From the NCBI GenBank assembly GCA_050180235.1, contig JBFXEJ010000045.1, positions 1-44,416 on the forward strand: 44,416 nt of DNA, read 5' to 3'. Shown here one piece after another: positions 41,762 to 44,416 of this stretch. This stretch comes from JAABRU01 sp050180235 (GTDB taxonomy: Bacteria; Desulfobacterota; Desulfobacteria; Desulfobacterales; Desulfococcaceae). The notes under the pieces were generated by a model. That model was not told the origin of the DNA. It saw only the letters and a program-made list of their open reading frames with translations, and did no database searches. Position 1 is the stretch's first letter, and each line of letters begins with the position of its first letter. A program made the position numbers and the translations under genes.

Positions 41762-42470
41762 AATCAAAAAACTGACAAAAGCCTTTGGCGGGCTGATCGC
41801 TGTCAACAATATTTCCCTGCATATTGAAAAAGGTGAGATTCTGGGACTGATCGGCCCCAACGGTTCGGGAAAAACTACGGCATTCAACTGCATTATGAGT
41901 GTGTTTCCGATTACTTCCGGCGAAGTCATTTTCAAAGGACAGCGGATTAACGGCATGAAAACCCATAAAATCTGCCATCTGGGAATCGGAAGAACCTTTC
42001 AGGTGGTCAAGCCCCTGGCCAGACTGTCCGTGCTGGACAATGTCACCGCAGCCGCATTCTGCCGTATGAACACCATTAAGGAGGCGCAGAAGGAAGCTGA
42101 AAAGGTGCTGGAATTCTCCGGATTGCTGAAAGACAGACACAAACTGGCAAAAAGCCTTCCCATCGGGGGCAGAAAACGGCTGGAGATTGCCAGAGCCCTG
42201 GCAACAAAACCGGAACTTCTGCTGCTGGATGAGACCTGCGCGGGTCTGACACCTTCGGAAGCGGACGAGGCCATTGATCTGATCAAAGCCATCCGGGACA
42301 GCGGCGTAAGCATTCTGATCATTGAGCATATCATGAAAGTTATCATGAGCATCTCGGATCGGATTCACGCCATCAATTTCGGTCAGACCATTGCTTCAGG
42401 GCTGCCAAAGGAAGTCGCGAACAACCCGACTGTCATAGAAGCCTATCTGGGAGGACAGGAACATGCTTAA
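41748..42470 (+). CDS. livG: Branched-chain amino-acid ABC transporter ATPase, LivG type
   Basis: A 240-residue ATPase. Walker A is GPNGSGKT, the signature is LPIGGRKRLEIARALA, and Walker B is LLLLDETCAGL, where the usual DEP is DET; the catalytic Glu is kept. The switch His is in ILIIEHIMKVIM. It overlaps livF by eight bases. Confidence 0.94.
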   Translation: MPILEIKKLTKAFGGLIAVNNISLHIEKGEILGLIGPNGSGKTTAFNCIMSVFPITSGEVIFKGQRINGMKTHKICHLGIGRTFQVVKPLARLSVLDNVTAAAFCRMNTIKEAQKEAEKVLEFSGLLKDRHKLAKSLPIGGRKRLEIARALATKPELLLLDETCAGLTPSEADEAIDLIKAIRDSGVSILIIEHIMKVIMSISDRIHAINFGQTIASGLPKEVANNPTVIEAYLGGQEHA

Positions 42471-43167
42471 GGTAAACAGTATCAATATCTATTACGGTGA
42501 TCTGCAGGTTCTCTGGGATGTCTCCTTTGAGGTGCGGGAAAAGGAAATCGTTGTGCTGATCGGCGCAAACGGCGCAGGCAAGTCCACCACTATCAAAGCG
42601 GTTTCCGCGCTGCTCAGACCCAAAAGCGGCACGGTTGAATTTGAGGGGGAGAGGATTGACACGGTACTGCCGCATAAAATCATTGATCGGGGCATTGTCC
42701 ATGTGCCGGAAGGCAGAAGGCTGTTTCCCACCATGAGCGTTGAGGAAAACCTGATCATGGGTTCGCTCAGGCCCGAGGCAAAACAGAAGCGGAATCAGAC
42801 CCTGGAATATGTGTACGGGCTGTTTCCCCGGCTGAAAGAGCGCAGAAAACAGTTGACAGGCACACTTTCCGGAGGAGAGCAGCAGATGGTGGCCGTAGGC
42901 AGGGGACTTATGTCTCTGCCCAGGCTGATGATGTTTGACGAACCTTCACTCGGTCTGTCCCCTCTGCTGGTGCAGGAACTGTTTGCCCTTATCCGGGAGA
43001 TTCATGAACAGGGCGTCACCATACTGCTGGTGGAGCAGAATGTCACTCAGACCCTTGCCATGTGCGACAGGGCATATGTAATGGAAAACGGCAGAATCGT
43101 ACTTGAGGGAACCGGCAGAGAACTCATGGCAAACGAGCATGTCAAAGCCGCATATCTGGGAATTTAA
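42463..43167 (+). CDS. livF: Branched-chain amino-acid ABC transporter ATPase, LivF type
   Basis: A 234-residue ATPase. Walker A GANGAGKS, Q-loop region, the signature TLSGGEQQMVAVGRGLM, Walker B LMMFDEPSLGL and switch VEQNVTQTLAM are all intact. The HVPEGRRLFPTMSVEENL block is typical of LivF. This is the only livF in the window and could also serve the incomplete livHMG cluster at 1346-4018. Confidence 0.95.
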   Translation: MLKVNSINIYYGDLQVLWDVSFEVREKEIVVLIGANGAGKSTTIKAVSALLRPKSGTVEFEGERIDTVLPHKIIDRGIVHVPEGRRLFPTMSVEENLIMGSLRPEAKQKRNQTLEYVYGLFPRLKERRKQLTGTLSGGEQQMVAVGRGLMSLPRLMMFDEPSLGLSPLLVQELFALIREIHEQGVTILLVEQNVTQTLAMCDRAYVMENGRIVLEGTGRELMANEHVKAAYLGI

Positions 43168-43188
43168 AAAGAAAAGGAGAACAAAATC

Positions 43189-43872
43189 ATGCTGGTCAAA
43201 AACTGGATGAACAAAAAAGTGGTGACAGTGGATGTGAATGATTCCATGCAGAATGCAATTTCCCTGATAAAAGAAAATAACATCCGGATGCTGCCGGTGC
43301 TGGAAAAAGGAAAACTGGTGGGGATCATCACGGACAGGGATCTGAAAAAGGCTTCTGCATCCGATGCCACTACACTGGAAATCCATGAACTCATGTATCT
43401 GCTTGCCAAAATCAAAATCCGGCAGATTATGACAAAAAATCCTGTCACTGTGCAGCCGGATTTTACTTTGGAAGAAACCGCTGAGATTCTGCTGGGCAAA
43501 AAAATATCCGGGGTCCCGGTTGTAAGTCCTGAAGGCTCTGTTGTCGGTGCTATCACGCAGTCTGATATTTTTCGGGCTTTTATATCTTTAAGCGGTTTTG
43601 GGGAAAAAGGAATTCAGTTTGCCTTTCAGGTTGCGGATAAGCCCGGTTCCATCAAAGAACTTACGGATGTCATCCGTGATTCCGGCGCACGCATTGTCAG
43701 TATTCTGACTTCCTATGACAATGTTGCCGAAGGATTTCGGAAAGTCTATATCCGGCTTTACAATATCAACAGGGAAGGGCTGAATCAGCTTAAATCGAAA
43801 CTGAAAGACCGGGCAAAAATGCTGTACACAGTGGATTACCGTGAAAACAAAAGGGAAATTTTTGAAGACTGA
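43189..43872 (+). CDS. CBS-pair and ACT-domain protein (AcuB-like)
   Basis: A 227-residue cytoplasmic protein with two CBS motifs (MLVKNWMNKKVVTVDVNDSMQNAISLI, then IRQIMTKNPVTVQPDFTLEETAEILLGKKISGVPVV) and an ACT domain (FAFQVADKPGSIKELTDVIRDSGARIVSIL). The tail is charged. ATG 43189 has AAGGAG. It follows livF by 21 bases and is probably in the liv operon, suggesting that adenylate or amino-acid levels feed into transporter-linked metabolism. It is longer than its relative at 22696-23301. Confidence 0.88.
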   Translation: MLVKNWMNKKVVTVDVNDSMQNAISLIKENNIRMLPVLEKGKLVGIITDRDLKKASASDATTLEIHELMYLLAKIKIRQIMTKNPVTVQPDFTLEETAEILLGKKISGVPVVSPEGSVVGAITQSDIFRAFISLSGFGEKGIQFAFQVADKPGSIKELTDVIRDSGARIVSILTSYDNVAEGFRKVYIRLYNINREGLNQLKSKLKDRAKMLYTVDYRENKREIFED

Positions 43873-43891
43873 TTTCCCGCCTGCCATTTAA

Positions 43892-44051
43892 GAAGCTGTT
43901 TTAAAAATATTCGCCCCTGCTTTTTCAGGCGGTAATTCAGGGTGAAAAAAAGACATTTTCCGTCTGAACAGGCAAAATCAGGCATGATTCCGGCCAAAAA
44001 ACGGGTAAAATTCCAACTTTTTTTCACCCTGATTATTTTTAAAACAGCTTC
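43892..44051. mobile_element. Family C miniature element, 160 bp, TSD TAA
   Basis: Ends GAAGCTGTTTTAAAAAT and ATTTTTAAAACAGCTTC are perfect 17-bp inverted repeats, flanked by TAA at 43889-43891 and 44052-44054. An internal TTCAGGGTG / CACCCTGA pair is also inverted. Confidence 0.9.
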
Positions 44052-44054
44052 TAA

Positions 44055-44125
44055 AGCAGCAAAAACTTCCAGTTTTTGCCCTGTGCCTGTGAGCTGAACC
44101 GGGATATTTATTTTCAGAAATCACC
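44055..44125 (-). repeat. Truncated family B element
   Basis: Read on the minus strand it begins GGTGATTTCTGAAAATAAAT as the full copies do and runs through the ACTGGAAGTTTTTGC stretch, then stops at the family C element. The other end is missing. TAA follows at 44126-44128. Confidence 0.8.
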
Positions 44126-44190
44126 TAATCCCCTCTCAGGAGGGGAACTTTCTCCCATCCCTGAAACACCACGCATTTCTTCCCCGTTTA

Positions 44191-44289
44191 TACCAAACCG
44201 CCATTGATTTTATACAGTGCAGCCAATTTTTTATATTTGATTACAGAATATTATCTTTTTAAAAGCATGTCTTCAATGGAGATTTGGCA
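44191..44289. mobile_element. Family D miniature element, about 99 bp, TSD TTA
   Basis: Ends TACCAAACCGCCATTGA and TCAATGGAGATTTGGCA are inverted with a few mismatches; TTA lies at 44188-44190 and 44290-44292. A further left end (TACCGATTCGCTATTGAAA) starts directly at 44293. Confidence 0.75.
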
Positions 44290-44305
44290 TTATACCGATT
44301 CGCTA

Positions 44306-44334
44306 TTGAAATTATATAAAAAATGTGCTATAAT
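44306..44334 (+). promoter_or_regulatory. Strong sigma-70 promoter candidate, partly within a family D end
   Basis: TTGAAA at 44306-44311, a 17-bp spacer and TATAAT at 44329-44334. The -35 hexamer is part of the terminal sequence of a family D half-element starting at 44293. It points at the gene beginning at 44383. Confidence 0.65.
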
Positions 44335-44382
44335 ATGATGGATAATTTCATTATGATATTTTTTTTAAAAGGAGAAATGAAA

Positions 44383-44416
44383 ATGCCGAAAAAGAAAATA
44401 TATGATGTGTCAGAAA
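44383..44416 (+). CDS. Start of an unidentified gene, cut by the window edge
   Basis: ATG 44383 is preceded by AAAGGAG at 44368-44374 with eight-base spacing; an ATG at 44377 is too close to that site. Only eleven codons are visible (MPKKKIYDVSE). The promoter candidate at 44306-44334 lies 49 bases upstream. The product cannot be recognised. Confidence 0.55.
   Translation, partial: MPKKKIYDVSE

Overview
The window looks like a chromosomal segment of an anaerobic, sulfate-reducing Desulfobacterota bacterium (a Desulfonema/Desulfobacteraceae-like genome). This is inferred from gene content: a six-gene Rnf complex in the order rnfCDGEAB, an AhbD-type heme b synthase of the siroheme-dependent heme pathway, a RACo-like corrinoid-activation ATPase, a LUD protein, large sensory proteins and two branched-chain amino-acid ABC transporter clusters. 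No rRNA, tRNA or CRISPR array was recognised.

Layout. 1-1345: decayed accessory DNA (IS1-type transposase tail, a possible gene fragment, a YafQ-type toxin relic, one conserved hypothetical gene, three miniature repeats). 1346-4735: livHMG plus a LUD protein. 4741-6417: a B12-binding radical SAM protein with TPRs, convergent with the LUD gene. 7423-11781: a large hybrid histidine kinase with three receiver domains. 12139-17604: the rnfCDGEAB operon, closed by a strong bidirectional terminator. 17692-18547: a hicAB toxin-antitoxin relic broken by two miniature elements. 18699-21831: divergent RACo-like and TraB-family genes. 21832-25609: a repeat-rich region with a CBS-pair protein, ahbD and a small membrane protein. 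25807-28685: an orphan Phd-type antitoxin and a two-gene operon encoding a TIR protein and a ParA-like NTPase fused to two TIR domains. 28829-36327, all on the minus strand: a chemoreceptor, a LysR regulator, coaD, a VapBC-like module, rsmD, an NtrC-type regulator and a protein with two possible ribbon-helix-helix segments. 36930-43872: an orphan TAXI binding protein, a complete livKHMGF operon and a CBS-ACT protein. The start of one more gene reaches the right edge.

Genes working together. Rnf couples ferredoxin:NAD+ electron transfer to ion movement. The two liv clusters import amino acids or related small solutes; the second is complete, while the first lacks a binding protein and the second ATPase. 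The TIR/ParA-TIR-TIR pair is the best candidate for an under-described conflict or signalling system.

The most distinctive structural feature is a dense population of short non-coding inverted-repeat elements (about 100-230 bp, several families, mostly with 3-bp target duplications such as TAA/TTA/GAC). They nest in one another, abut in arrays, interrupt a toxin-antitoxin module and may supply a promoter. Several elements and relics were found by reading the sequence, and family assignments rest on recognised motifs without any database search.
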